Source: Hormiphora californensis (Eukaryota; Ctenophora; Tentaculata; Cydippida; Pleurobrachiidae). From it: a stretch of DNA of 64,000 nucleotides. Below the pieces are notes generated by a model. The model made no database searches. It was not told the DNA's origin and worked only from the letters and a program-made list of their open reading frames with translations. Below are positions 11,001 through 22,777 of this stretch, one piece after another (the first letter of the stretch is position 1; the number at the start of each line of letters is the position of its first letter). Both the position numbers and the translations under genes were made by a program. The DNA lies in contig CM035361.1 in NCBI GenBank assembly GCA_020137815.1, forward strand, positions 3,079,021 to 3,143,020, read 5' to 3'.

Positions 11001-13031
11001 ATCAGCCAATCAGGGACCAGTGTTTCCTGATTCGGTCGGTTCCTGATTACAATCAAAGATCTCTTTGAAATAAAGTATTAAATACGATATCTTCCAAAAA
11101 AAAGTTTTAGGTTGAATTTAAAAGATACAAACTTTAAATTTGATTAAAATTGGGTATCTTTTTGACGATTCTAGCTCTCCATTATACCTCGGGCAAGTTG
11201 CCAAACACCCAGTACAACTAGACATCCCAGAGCGAGGAGTTTTAGGACACAGAACAAGTTGGCCATTCTCACTCCCCACTTGGTACTCAGCGTCATAACG
11301 ATGATTATTACAACTGCAGGAGAAGTTAGTTGGTTGGTTGGTTGGTGATACTAACTAAGCCGGCGTCCTACCAAGTAAGTTAAGTTCTTTGAGCGGTGTG
11401 ACGCGGTGAAGTAGGAGAAGTAAATAGTAATAACCAAAATGTGACACCCACCTATGGCGGCAGCAGCAGTACACTTCTTGGCAATAACAAAGTCCGGGTG
11501 AGCGGGCGACATGAACATGTTACAAAGGTAGCTTGAGAAGGTCAGACTGATTACAGCACACCCCATAGAATTCCGGATAACTCCGCAAACCCAGAAGAAA
11601 AGGAACGCTGGTAGGTCACCATACCTGCGGATATTAGAATTAGATCTATAAGTAGGCTATTAAAATTTTACCTGCGCTAAAAGCTTCGCAAATTCTGTAT
11701 TCAACAGGCGAAAAGGCAATTTTCACTTCAAGTGAATCACATGTATTAGCGCAGCGATTCTCCTGGTGAATCCAGGATTCTCCGCGCGAATTTCTGATGG
11801 TTTTGAGATATAGGAGTACGTGATAGTGTTAGGCCCACCAGTGGGAAAAACATGTTATCCAAGCCTATAATTACCCACCTTATCTAATGTACATTGTGAC
11901 GTCATACTACTCTGGTTGAGTCTCGAATGATATTATTGTATAGGCACGCCCCCCTGTGCATTTGCGGGTGAAATTTGGCTTGCAAATTATTATCATTACT
12001 TCCAGACTCATGATGCTATATAAAACTCATAATCTCATGTACATTTACAAAACCCTGTGAACTTACGCAGCCTTGATGTATTGCAGTTCACCGCCGCTCC
12101 GTTTTATCAGTGTCCCTAGTTCTGAGAAACTCAGGGCTCCTGCGGGGAATATATGAGCTGTGATATGGGTGGCAGCTTTATAGCCGGAAGACCAGCATCT
12201 TTAAATAAACTTTTGAATGAATTGACTCCATAATCCATATTATAACATGCACGCACAAGATAATATGTACTTTTCTGTGGAAGTCGGAAGACGTTCACAA
12301 TTCATGTACGGCAAATCATTGATATACCGTAATCCGTATATATATATACTATACAATATAGTTAGTATAGCTTAGGTAGGTATCTGAACGGTTCATGCAC
12401 GGTATGTCGGTATATCAAGGATTGGCTAATGTTACAGTTGGTCGTGATTCTGTTAGACATACCACATAGAGAGATGAACCCACTGAGAACCCAAATCACC
12501 AGAGCCATCCCCGGGGAGAGAACTTGTTTGACGACTTCGTTGGGCGAAACAAAGATACCTGCGGGGGATGCAGATGCACTCTTTATTTACTGTGTGGGCA
12601 AAATGCGTTTTGTAGGCATGAATGCTCAGGATACTTTCTAGCCGGAAGGAGAAAAATACCATTGACTATAAAAAATAATGCTCAAAACGATCGCGCGATC
12701 AACCGATCCTTATTCTTGGTTTGTTTCGATTCCCTCCATAATGCGATTCGTACCTGAACCAATGGTCTGTCCTACCGCAAAGAGAACCGTAGAAGTGAGG
12801 GTGAAGTGGGCCTCCAGTTCCGTGGGAGCATCTGAAAGATGGGATATTAAGGGTCATTTGTAGCAATATGTTGGTCACAAAAGTAAGAGGAATTCTAACC
12901 CTAACAATTCAATTATTATCCCGGTTGATAGGACAAGAGTTTGACAGGTTTTCCCAACATGGATACACCCAACTATCACGCACTGACAGTGCCGGGAGAT
13001 GGATCTGTGTACCTTTATCATCAATCTCCAT
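8018..13031 (-). CDS. SLC7-type (LAT/HAT light-chain family) amino-acid transporter, 474 aa
   Basis: Fifteen exons on the minus strand: 13031-13013, 12831-12754, 12558-12463, 12139-12067, 11624-11452, 11313-11188, 10917-10818, 10490-10415, 10122-10030, 9931-9804, 9627-9531, 9260-9111, 8815-8704, 8317-8261 and 8064-8018. Every junction is GT-AG and every phase agrees, giving 475 codons with the stop. The TM1 signature GSGIFVSP is at residues 31-38, followed by the family blocks SFSELGTLIKRSGGE, KLLALG, ALWSYSGWN, GEIKDAGKNVPRAL and AAQEGMMPQFL. About 12 membrane helices are expected. It should exchange neutral or cationic amino acids at the plasma membrane; the substrate is not deducible. The last exon is the least certain: without the final splice the frame stops at 8253 after GK. 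The extracellular Cys that ties vertebrate light chains to the heavy chain is not seen between TM3 and TM4. Confidence 0.92.
8345..8575. repeat. Tandem GGTAACCATGGTAACCAA palindromic repeat
   Basis: About eight units of GTTTGGTAACCATGGTAACCAAGCT-type sequence, about 29 bp each and internally palindromic, in the transporter intron between 8317 and 8704. Confidence 0.8.
8596..8695. mobile_element. MITE-A copy 2, right end shortened
   Basis: CAGGAACCGGCCGAA at the left; the right end reads TTGTTTCCTG and lacks the CGGTCGG part. Flanks are TAACTCAC (8588-8595) and CAACTCAC (8696-8703), a 7/8 match. The right flank is the splice donor of transporter exon 13. Confidence 0.75.
9362..9478. repeat. 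CTCTAAAACCT tandem repeat
   Basis: Irregular units of CTCTAAAACCTCTCTAAAATT, preceded by an inverted pair (GAGAGGTTTTAGATAG / CTATCTAAAAACTCTC), in the intron between 9260 and 9531. A near-duplicate of the exon 11 donor sequence (TTACAATAAACAT) follows at 9489. Confidence 0.65.
10937..11045. mobile_element. MITE-A copy 3
   Basis: 109 bp, CAGGAACCGACCGGA ... TTCGGTCGGTTCCTG, perfect 8-bp duplication ATTACAAT (10929-10936 and 11046-11053). It lies 19 bp from transporter exon 7 (10917), on the acceptor side. Confidence 0.85.
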
Positions 13032-13163
13032 GATTGCATCATCATTACAAGAGTTGATATCATCGCAGTTGTTGATACTGTTACAGTTGTCGTCTCCCAA
13101 CAATAAGGCGTCCCCTGGGAGAGAGGACAGATGGCTACTATTTTTATATCGTAAAGACTACTA

Positions 13164-13245
13164 CTCTTCGTTTTGTTTGCAAACAACGTTTGGTTTGGTT
13201 TGGTTTGAGCGGCCCAAACCAAACCAAACTAAACAAAACGAAGAG
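13164..13245. repeat. Inverted repeat CTCTTCGTTTTGTTT / AAACAAAACGAAGAG
   Basis: Outer 15-bp arms enclose an inner TTTGGTTTGG / CCAAACCAAA pair, so the whole 80 bp can fold into a hairpin. It is about 130 bp upstream of the transporter start codon. No gene seen from here to 14.5 kb. Confidence 0.6.
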
Positions 13246-14409
13246 CCATGTTGCCCCGTATCTGAAATGAAAGGGCTTGAGATTTAGACATAAATCTTAC
13301 GTTGAAACACTGAGTTTCCTGTTGTTAAAACCTTTGTATTCCACAAAACATAGCCACGACATTTAACAACAGACTGCAATTAATAAATAAGCTTTCCTGT
13401 TAGAAAGAGAAAACAGAAGACACCAAACTCCCAAATATTGGAGTCACTCTTGTGTGAAGGCACAGGTAAAGGTGTGTACGTGCCCCGGAAGCCTCCCCAT
13501 GAACAAAACACCTTTTGTGGTGGCTATAGAGTTTTCAATAAAACGGAAATCAACAAACAATTAACAAACACTTTCCACCTCCAAAAGGGACCAAAGAACA
13601 ACATTCATGGAGTACTAGCTAGTAAGTTCCTATTATATTGTACAGTCGCGGACCGATCGATTAGGTTCAACCTACCCTTGAAGAATTGGAATAAGTTCAT
13701 CTCCGTCTCCCCTCCTCCATCGATCTATCTGGAAAAACTGCTCTGCCCATGGCTCACCCCGCTGCTGCTGCTGCAGGGACGAATAGATCGTTGATCAGTT
13801 TAGAAATTTATCATTAGAATTTCAAATGTTACTGAAAGCTAAACTTGAAACTGAAGGTTCTTAACAGTATTCAGCTTTATTGTTATAATCTACACATATA
13901 TTGTGTAGACTACTAGATAGTGGGACACCCTGTGTATGATATCACGAAACAATTTAATAAAGCGGCGTGAAACAATAATAAAGCCACTTATTCTCCTTCG
14001 AGCAGCTGGTATGATGTCAGCCTGTGTTAAGGATCTGACGGTTTACCATAAACCTCAAATCTTGGATTTGCCGCTGCTAGAAGGGTAAAAATCGCTCGTG
14101 AGTGAAATATCTCCTGGGGGTCGAGTTGCCTAAGGTACCCCAAAGAGTTGCCTATCCTGAGTTACCTAAGGCGCCCCAGGGGGGTAACTATGTGAGTTTG
14201 TGAGACGTGAGTTGAAAAGCCGCTTGAAAAGATTGTAAGAGCAGCTTATGGCAGCCATGGTACAGCCGTATCGGTACAGTCTGTTCTAACAATCCTTACA
14301 CGGGTTGCAGTTAAGACAAACACAGGGGAGAGAGAAGTACAACTTAAACTATCAGTGAGCACCTTGTTGGAAGCACAAAATATGCATTCAGGATGCATAA
14401 TGTTGACGT

Positions 14410-14410
<1 letters not shown>

Positions 14411-14473
<63 letters not shown>
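14411..14473. repeat. (CT)n microsatellite
   Basis: About 30 CT units. Confidence 0.9.
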
Positions 14474-14479
<6 letters not shown>

Positions 14480-14611
14480 CCTCCTAAGGTCAACTAGGAA
14501 AACCTGAATCGTACGATAGTACGACAATGAGGGGTAAAGCAGGGGAGGCAATAAGGCCAAGTAATGACTGTGAGAGATAAGAGGGTATTAGGAAATGACG
14601 CAGGCACTACG

Positions 14612-15250
14612 TAATTGTACTTTGGTTGCAGCTGGGCAAAAAAGTACATCCTATCTCCATATGGCGTGTATATTTCAAACAAGCAGGTTAATTCTGCCGT
14701 TCGTATAATTCGGAAGCGTCGATGGTTTGATATTCTCTCCCTCTTGGGGGGACAAGACTGTGCAAGAAAAGCAAATCAAGTTGTTAGTGAACCCCTTATC
14801 TAAAACAAATTAGGGTCCCTTAAATATTCGAGATTTTAGGCCAATATATACTTGTGTGAAGCTAGATTAAAATGCTATCTTGTCATATACATTTATGTTC
14901 AAGTTAGAGAATTATAACCCCCTATAATTTAGAGGTTTCTAGGCGAAGCTTTGCCTAGAAACGTCTATAGAGGAATTGTAGAGAATGTTAAAAGTTATCT
15001 TAGAGACCTATATCTAGGCTAATTTAAATCATATTGTGGTACTGGTACATCTGCAGTGCAGTAAGCTCACAGTCGACAGATATCAACCTGAATAACAGAA
15101 TTCTTATCTCCCCTGCAGTGTTATTTTTATACCTGTGCAATATAGAAGTCACCTGCTGCAGCACCACATACAAGGTTAAGGGGAAGTTCTATCTCTCTCT
15201 CTGCCAGGTACAACACGGGTTCTATCTCAGGTAAAATACACACACGGGAC
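14612..15250 (-). CDS. Two exons of an unrecognised, possibly Ig-like extracellular protein (partial)
   Basis: Minus-strand exon 15250-15133 (acceptor ...CTACAG, donor GTATAA) encodes SRVCILPEIEPVLYLAEREI, then ELPLNLVCGAAAGDFYIAQ. It joins in phase 0 to an exon starting at 14757 that contains RTAELTCLFEIYTPYGDRMY and then FFAQLQPKY; its 3' border is not fixed (14612-14620). The spacing of the hydrophobic-Cys motifs (LNLVC, AELTCLF) resembles strands of an immunoglobulin-like fold, but no family is recognised. Whether 15598-15517 is its first exon is unclear because the phases do not match directly. Confidence 0.35.
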
Positions 15251-15516
15251 CTGTAGGGGCAGGTTGGTAATAGAATTAGAGCACCTTATACTAGATAACA
15301 AGGATGTTTTGTGAAAGAATGAAAGATGTTTGTTTGTTTGTTTGTAAAGACGTCTTAGGAACCTGGAAAGAATGAAAGATGTTGTTTCTATACAGTATTT
15401 CCCTACATAAAATAGGTCGATCGACCGTCGAATTCTGATAGCGATTAGCGAGGATTGAGGAATAAAGTCAGAAATATAAACCTGAAAAAATCAGAAACTA
15501 AAATTTCAAACTTTAC

Positions 15517-15598
15517 CTGGAGATGAAATGGGGTGTGTTCCGGTCGAGATGTTTATATCAACAATATAAAGGAAAACTGAGATAATCCACATTTCCAT
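15517..15598 (-). CDS. Putative signal-peptide first exon
   Basis: ATG at 15598 opens MEMWIISVFLYIVDINIST followed by GTHPISSPG, ending in a GTAAAG donor in phase 1. The first 14 residues are hydrophobic enough for a signal peptide. A long GA tract lies just upstream where a 5' UTR would be. It may start the gene with exons at 15250 and 14757, but a linking exon would be needed. Confidence 0.35.
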
Positions 15599-15627
15599 TG
15601 ACGCTCCTCCCTTTTCTCTCACTCTCT

Positions 15628-15628
<1 letters not shown>

Positions 15629-15709
<81 letters not shown>
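15629..15709. repeat. (CT)n microsatellite
   Basis: About 40 CT units, the longest uninterrupted run in the left half. Confidence 0.9.
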
Positions 15710-15712
<3 letters not shown>

Positions 15713-16250
15713 AACTCGATAGTAAACGAATCAAAATCAATTGACACGTTTTATATATCGCCAACAATACAATTACATCGTGTTGATTGGTTTAAACAGC
15801 ACCTGGATAACAATTGTTATATATTTTAACTGATTCAGTTGCATTGTGTTATAATATTGTGTGGCGTGACTAACATGTTATACGACGAAAAAAAACAGGA
15901 TTAGAAAGAGAAGAGTTGGAAATAATAAAAGGAGAATAAAGGAACTGTGCCAGAAGACTCCCCCCAAAATTCGAATGGTGTTTCTTTTTTGTTAACTATG
16001 ATATCTATGTTATTGCAATATTTTGAACAGCAAGTAACATCACAAAAAGCAAGGACATATCACAGCTAGCAGCTAAATAAAAACATCACGAAGTTCATTA
16101 GATAACGTGTGGTACCATTAAATAGGGGCAACTATGAAATGTTTTCAGAAAGATAGACCATATTTCATGCAAAGATGAAAGATTCATTAAACCATAAATG
16201 AGACTATTCTATGTAGAAAAAATGTAAGAAATCCCTAAAATACAACTCAC

Positions 16251-17539
16251 CTATTTTATCCTCAGACCTCCCTATCTCGTATCTATAACGATCTGTTATG
16301 GTATCTTGACCCCCTGAAACCCGTTGAAATTTGAACCCCAGCAGTTCGGTTGTCAAGTAACATGTCCCGGCCGTATTTGATGAAAATTCCCACGTTACCT
16401 CTAGAACACCGTTAAACCAAATTTTCAGGGTCGTGGAATCTGAAGTATAGTGTTAAGCTGCAGTGTTACTAAAAATTCGCATAGCATCTATCTCGGAGCT
16501 GCAACATGCCTCATGCATCATGGTCATGCATCATAGCAAACCTTTAAGGAAAGTAATAACACCAGCACTAGTCAGAAATCCCTCGGAACCAGATAAAGTG
16601 AAAGAGTTGCAGTATTTGCAGCCGATGACACCGGAAGTAAAGGTAAAGAAATGAGTTCCAAGACCCTCAGCACGTATCTGCCACCTGGCAGATTGTTAAT
16701 ATGTTAAGAAATTGGTATCCAAGACACCTCACACTCTGTTTAGGCCTTCGTTTGGTGCGCTTCGCGCGCCGGCAAGGGAGGGGTAACTTCGTTACCAAGT
16801 TAAGAAACTGTTCTTAATTGAATATTAGTACTGAGCTGCAAAATCATTATTTTAAGAAACTTTTGATAAATCGTAATTTTTCGAGAAACATTATTCTCTA
16901 TTTGAGGATCAGAGGGAGAAGGTTTACAAGGAATGTAAGATAATTTGGATAATCAGATGTCTAACAGTACCTTATTCCGTCGCCATCAACAGCTTTGTTT
17001 GTTTCAATTTGGAACGCTTTATCCTCAACCCAAGCTGTTAGTAGGGTGGTCTGATCAGATGGTTTATCAACCCAGTCACTGAACTGTATTGTGTCCAAGA
17101 AATCTGTCGCGAGAATGGTTATTACAATTGATTATTCTGGAAATAATGGATGTGAAATGATTACCATAATTACCACCACCCCCAACCAATAATGGAGATC
17201 TATAAGACTCTTATCGACCAATAGTTGATAGAAGTTTATGGACAACTGAGACAATTATTTTATTCCAGGAAATAAACTTTTCAACACTACTTTAAACAAA
17301 TTAATTTGAGCAGCCTGATGATGTCGATGTTCGACGAAACCGTCGTGTGATTTATTTCCTGGAATAAAATAATTGTCTCAGTTGTCCATAAACTTCTATC
17401 AACTATTGAAGATGAGACTCATATCAAGCGTGGCAACACATGAACTTTATAACTCTTATCGACCTTCAATTAAAAACCCACCATCGCAGACTGCTAATCC
17501 AAGGATGTAGAATAATAAGGTGATCATCATCAATCTCAT
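16251..17539 (-). CDS. Unrecognised secreted or receptor-like protein, N-terminal exons
   Basis: Exon 1 (17539-17482) encodes MRLMMITLLFYILGLAVCD, a good signal peptide, with donor GTGGGT in phase 1. Exon 2 starts at 17103 (acceptor GCGACAG) and encodes DFLDTIQFSDWVDKPSDQTT and further residues to VDGDGIR. Exon 3 is 16439-16251 and contains TLKIWFNGVLEVTWEF, then CYLTTELLGFKFQR, donor GTGAGT in phase 1. Alternating hydrophobic residues suggest a beta-sandwich ectodomain. The exon 2 donor is uncertain: GTACTG at 16970 gives the wrong phase, while GTTAGA at 16965 gives the right phase but is a poor site. The rest of the gene was not found. No family recognised. Confidence 0.5.
17219..17408. repeat. 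58-bp near-perfect inverted repeat with hammerhead-like loop
   Basis: Arms 17219-17276 and 17351-17408 are inverted copies. The 74-bp loop contains CTGATGA (17315-17321), a GTCGA/TCGAC stem and GAAAC (17336-17340), the order of a hammerhead ribozyme core. One extra U follows CTGATGA, and a matching stem III/cleavage strand was not found, so activity is doubtful. It is in intron 1 of the secreted-protein gene. Confidence 0.6.
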
Positions 17540-18186
17540 CTAGCTGACTGAACTGATATCTCACATAACTAGAAGGTCAGTGATGTACAAGAAAAGGGGA
17601 AGATGAGGGGCCGAGGGATCTGCAGGATAGCAAAATTGCTCTCGTATAATACCAGCTAGTTTATTTAGTTATTGCTTTACCTTCGAATAAAATTAGGACA
17701 CAGAAAAATGGTTCGGATTGGGATCAAAAACCGAGATCAGAAGAAAATTAGATAAGCAAACGACCATGGATTTACAATTGCAGGGTAGTGGAAGAGAGAT
17801 CAGGGTAAACTAATGTTTCAAGATCTCCATGGTTACAGCAGTGCAGAATATTAATTCAATTGAAACTTATAGGAAGAGGAGTTATTGAGTATATGTATTG
17901 ACAATAAGTGTGAGAGGAATAGTTGAATTTGTCATAAAATGCTGTCACAAAATGCTGCAGGGGTGCTCAATGGACCCGTCCACCCGAATTTAGAACAAGC
18001 ACTGTCCGGGCCCCTATTACAAATTATGTTAACAATCCCCCCACTCTCCCTGGTGTAAATTTATTCCGCCACCACTGTCTGTGCACCTCTATGCGGTTCT
18101 CTTACAGTAATTAGCATGCCAGATTTCCGACACATCATTGGTAGAAAGAAAGCTATTATTTATAGGATCGTTTCATTGTGCACCAG

Positions 18187-18247
18187 CTGCATAATTACAG
18201 ATTCATAGTGTCACCACTGGTGACACTATGAATCTGTAATTATGCAG
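18187..18247. repeat. 61-bp palindrome
   Basis: 30-bp arms (CTGCATAATTACAGATTCAT and on) with a single-base centre at 18217. No gene seen between 17.6 and 19.2 kb. Confidence 0.85.
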
Positions 18248-19261
18248 ATGTCGGAAAATTGCAGTCCGATTTGTGGAGCAGGGGATTAATCCTCTGCAGC
18301 CACTGATTACCGTGACAAAAATACAAAACAGCAACTGAAATTTAAAACAACCATTTCGTGTGAAGGGAGGATGAACAAAGTTTAGGACAAGATGAGGAAC
18401 AAAAGAGCAGTTTAATAATAACAGGGGCTCAGTCCTAGACGGGTGAGCTGGCCTTTTCACACTCTTTTACAAATGTGAAGGAGGGTTAGAACATAACAAG
18501 AGCTGGCCACTCTAGCTAGACTAATCACCCAGTAAGTATAGTCCATTTCCAAACCTTAATTTGGTCAACGCCGCGCTGACAATAGCTGAGTAATTATGTT
18601 ACTGTAAACACAAAACAAACAAACAGAACTAAAGTCTAAACACGCTTTGTCTTGATCTACCGAACCCTCAAAGAGCCACACATGCTTTGTCCAGGTGGAC
18701 AAACGACTGACCACTTATACAGTTCGATGCCAAGTTCGAACTTCGCATATTAAGAGAGAAGATAGGTAGAGGAAGAGAGAGGGAAACATAGAAAGAGCCT
18801 TCCTTAAATTGATACCCACGCGGCCAATGATATCAGCTAAAACACCACGTGGATATATCAACACATGCGCATCGTTAAAACTTTAGCTTATCCGGATTCA
18901 AATATATTGGTACACGTTGAGTCGCTTGACACTGTGTCCGTGCTCCGGTATGAACAATTCAAGGTACACAACTTACTAATTTAGTAATATGTACTAATTA
19001 TCTGTATTATATCAGCACAGAACAATATCTTGTATCAAATAACTACAACTAGACAGGATGTGTTTTATGTTATCTTACACCTCGCGGCAGCAGCTCCAGC
19101 AGCAACTTGACCGCAGTGGTAGAGTCGTGACGGTATAGCACATGATGTGCGTGTTCATATTGCGTAATGTTGTTTTTACTATAAAGTAAATACACCAAAT
19201 AGGCCAGTCATATGATGTTTAATATAGATCAAAATTCGCCATAAGATACACAACCAAGATA

Positions 19262-19671
19262 TCATAATTGTAAATAACTCAGCATTGAATGTGTTTTTGA
19301 AGGTCCTATAGAGTTTAGACTGCATAGGGCAAATTGGATAATCGCTGTCTGGCGCCGCCGACCCCATCTGAGCGCACTGTCGCCATGCATACAGGATAAT
19401 CGTATGAATACGATGACGTTTCCTTTTCTGCCATCTGGATCTGCGGAGTTGGTGACATAGACACCTGGCGCGACCAAAATTGAGCGGGGGTCGCACCAGG
19501 TGTCTATATGTGACCAATCTCCGGAGTAGGGCATTATTTGGTGATGCATTGACACTGTGCTAGCGGGCTTTATGATATTAACTCCTCCTTTCAAAAGCAG
19601 GTGCAATGTGTCAAAATAATATCTGATAGCTCCAGATTCCAGGCACTCAGCTGGTTGACACATGTTCCCAG
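19262..19671 (-). other. Exon-like open frame next to MITE-A, unassigned
   Basis: The minus strand stays open from the MITE at 19,672 down to 19,262 (about 135 codons, including SILVAPGVYVTNSADPDGRK). Composition looks less repetitive than its surroundings, but no splice sites or family signature fix an exon. A fragment shared with 10,163-10,206 (TGTCTGGCGCCGCC ... GACCCCATCTGAGC) shows that part of it is dispersed repeat. Confidence 0.2.
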
Positions 19672-19780
19672 CAGGAACCGACCGAATCAGGAAATACTGG
19701 TCACTGATTGGCTGATAACTAGTCACGTGACCTAAATAACGAGTTCTGATTGGTTGTTTACTTGTTTCGGTCGGTTCCTG
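19672..19780. mobile_element. MITE-A copy 4, without target duplication
   Basis: 109 bp with perfect ends CAGGAACCGACCGAA and TTCGGTCGGTTCCTG. The flanks GTTCCCAG and CTTTCGGC do not match, so one flank was rearranged or the copy moved by another route. Confidence 0.8.
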
Positions 19781-19854
19781 CTTTCGGCACGGTGTCAGCT
19801 CACGGGAGCCCAAAGGGCGACTCATCGCGCGAACGACAGACTGTTATAGTCGCC

Positions 19855-20659
19855 CCGTATTGAAAAAGGGATTTGAGGGGAAAAATGCAATCAGGTTACT
19901 ATTATTCCTTTTTGTTTTCCATTTTCGGAACAAAGTAAAAATCCCCTATGCAGGGAACGGGAAATTTCCCCCAAAATGCTTGGTCTTTCTCTTCCTTTTC
20001 ACCTTTTTCCCCACCCTTTTTCCTCAACCAAAAAAACGGGTTTTTCCCCGTTCCCTTCCCCTAGTGCCTTTTTGTTTCCCTTGAAAAAGGGGGGGGGTTC
20101 CCCTTTTTCCCTTTCCGCTTCCTCCCTTCCTGGAACCCCTTTTCCCCCACGCGCGGGTCCCTCCCCATTTTTCTTCCCCCTTCACTCTCGCCCCAAAAAC
20201 CTTTCTGGTTTTCTTGGGCCTTCTCTAAATGGCTATGGACTCGTTTGGTCCGCCTTTTTCGTTTTCCTTCTCTGCTTTTTCCCTTTTCCTGGTAACCCCC
20301 TTTTCAAATTTTAAGGGGGGGCCTTGTTAGGCGTTTTGGGGGGGGGCGGGGGGTTTTGCCTTTTTTCCGTTTTGCCTGTTTTTTAAAAGGTGTGTTTGGG
20401 GGGAAAACGGGTGAAAAAATTGTTTGAGGATTTAAAAAAAATGGGGCTTTTTTCTTCGGGTTCTGTTTTCTTTTTTCCCGCGGCCCATTCTTTTTCCCCC
20501 AAACCGGGGCTCGTCTTTCTCTCTTTTCTTCTTCTTTCCTCTTCTTTTTTTTCCGCTTCTCTTCCCGCTCTTTCTCCTTCTCTCCCCTCTTTTCTCTTCT
20601 TCCTTTCCCCCTTCCCTTTTCCCCCCCCCGGGGGGGGGGGGGGGGTTTTTTTTTTTTTT

Positions 20660-20692
<33 letters not shown>

Positions 20693-20755
20693 GGTTTCCT
20701 TTCCCCCCCCCCCCCCCCAAACCCCAAATTTTACCCCCCGAAAAATTGAATTTTA
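19855..20755. other. Degraded homopolymer-rich sequence (probable sequencing artefact)
   Basis: Base runs (CCCCTTTTT, GGGGGGGG, 30 or more T) dominate and grow toward 20,640-20,720. The ORFs here (FFPP, KKKK) are by-products of the runs and not genes. It resembles a milder form of 29,582-32,925. Confidence 0.75.
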
Positions 20756-21447
20756 ACGGAAGGGAAGCTCGAGGTATTTTCGGTGATACATCAAGGCCGT
20801 GGTAGACAAGAACTAAATACACGCCTATTGTTTGGGGGGAAAAAGGAGCGCAGTTGAAATCTCAGATCTAGCCCATACCAACTTTTTAAAGGGAGGTCTG
20901 TTATAATTGGATTTTGTCTATCCTCTAATCCAACCGTAAATTTCAAAGGGCGTGTCATTTATAATTGGATATTTGTCAGCCCCAATCTGATCTAGACCAG
21001 TCTCCCCATAAAAGAGGTTGCTATCTTAGCTAGATCTAAACCCCCTTCTAAACAGTGTCGTAAAGATTTTCCCTTTTTAAAAATAGACTAATTCTTGGAC
21101 CCTGTCTAAACAAAGCAGCTGATGTAAAGGGTCATCTGCTCTTGCTCTTTCTCACTACATGTTAAAACAGATCAGAGATGGGAGAGAGAGAGAGAGAGAG
21201 AGAGGAAGTTTTAAAGTACACTTTGTAGTTTGTACGTGCACGTCATGACGTTTTATGACGTTATGTCTAGTGATCAAGTAAAAAAAATTTATTCAGGACA
21301 TGAGCGGGTAGCTACACTTACTGTCCCTGGTGTAACTCTAAAGGGGGGATTTCTAGTTTTTTTGGGGTTTCTTTTAAAATATAAACCCTACAAAGATTTG
21401 TGCTATTTATTGCAAACCATCACCCGGGTCTGCAGGGTTGTACAGAC

Positions 21448-21544
21448 CGGGATCCGACCAAAACAATAACAACCAATCAGAACTGTATTTAGGTCACGTG
21501 ACGGTTTTCAGGGACCAGTATTTCCTGATTGGGTGGGTTTCCTG
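21448..21544. mobile_element. MITE-A copy 5, degenerate
   Basis: CCGGGATCCGACCAAA at the left and GGGTGGGTTTCCTG at the right, with the family core CCAATCAGAACTG and GGTCACGTGAC. Flanks share only TACAGA. The surrounding 20.8-22.6 kb holds no recognisable gene, only short T-rich and G-rich stretches and poly-G runs at 22,324 and 22,351. Confidence 0.55.
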
Positions 21545-22655
21545 TACAGAGATATATGAAGGATGGCGGATAAAAGCTGAACTGTTTTTTCCAACTTTGC
21601 TATGGAAACTGCAGAAAACCTATTTAAACTTTGGGGAACTTTTATTTGTGTTAAAACCGTTATGACACCCTTTCACAGCCTCCCCCAAGTCCCTTTAAAA
21701 CATATTTTACAGAAAGGGCCCGAGAAATAGGGGGCGGTGTTTTTTATACACCCCCTTTTCCTGTATTGGCTATGATCGGAGAAAAACTATCACGTCCCTG
21801 TGCGATAGGCTGGTTCTCTCCCCGTCCTTTCTTTTATAAAAATTTTCTTCTTTCCTCTATAAACTTTCTCTCCCTCTTCCCCTTTCTTCTCCTCTCTCTC
21901 TCTCTCTTCCCTCTCTCTCTTTTCCCCCCTTTTCTTTTTTTTTTTTTTCTTTTTCTTTTCTTAATACTCGGCATAACTCCCACTTACTTATACTCTCCCA
22001 TTTATAATTAGAGATTGGTTGTTCATGCTTGGTAACCATAGCAACCTTCCAAACATAAATTTATATTCCATCACCCTCCATCTCTATTCCACGCTAAAAT
22101 AATATACTTTTTATACCACTTCCAAAATGTACTGAAAAGAAGACAGAATTATTGCAGTCAATGATCAGTAATCTACTTCAATAAATCCGTCTATTCATCT
22201 TACATTATATACGCACACAGATGTGTATTATAGTGTAGGTAGTACTGGTACAGATTATTGTGCATTACACTGCACTGCAACTTCATATTGCACAACTTCA
22301 TTACACCGTGACGTGTTGTAATAGGGGGGGGGGGCATGACGTGATATAGAGGGGGGGGGGGGGGCATGATACCAATACCTAATATTGAACACATGTACAC
22401 TATAATTCCATTATTATACCCAACCCTATATCCAATCCTTTATTAGAATATTAGGTTTACTGCACAGTGCACACTGCAGCTGTAAGCACGTAAAATCTAT
22501 AACTCGACACATGATATTCACAATCACATTTTATGTGCTCTGAAGTTTGTGACAAATTTCCAGAAATAAAGACTCATCAGTTAAATAGAGGAAGTATGAA
22601 AAATCTACAGATATACAGAGAGGTAACAAAGCTGCAACAAAAATCATCTGATATA

Positions 22656-22777
22656 CAGTTGGACCCCGACTTACCACTTACCAGGCCCCGATTTACTGGA
22701 CCCCAATTTACCGAAAGGATAAACATCCACCACTTAACGCTGTCCCCCGAGCATCCCAGTAAATCTGGGTCCGACTG
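22656..22777. mobile_element. Pogo/Tigger-like MITE
   Basis: Ends CAGTTGGACCCCGACTTA and AAATCTGGGTCCGACTG, flanked by TA. Same family as 2826-2978. Confidence 0.6.

Noticed and set aside
10588-11068. Plus-strand ORFs within the transporter locus
   Set aside because: They are antisense shadows of exons 7-8 and of MITE-A.
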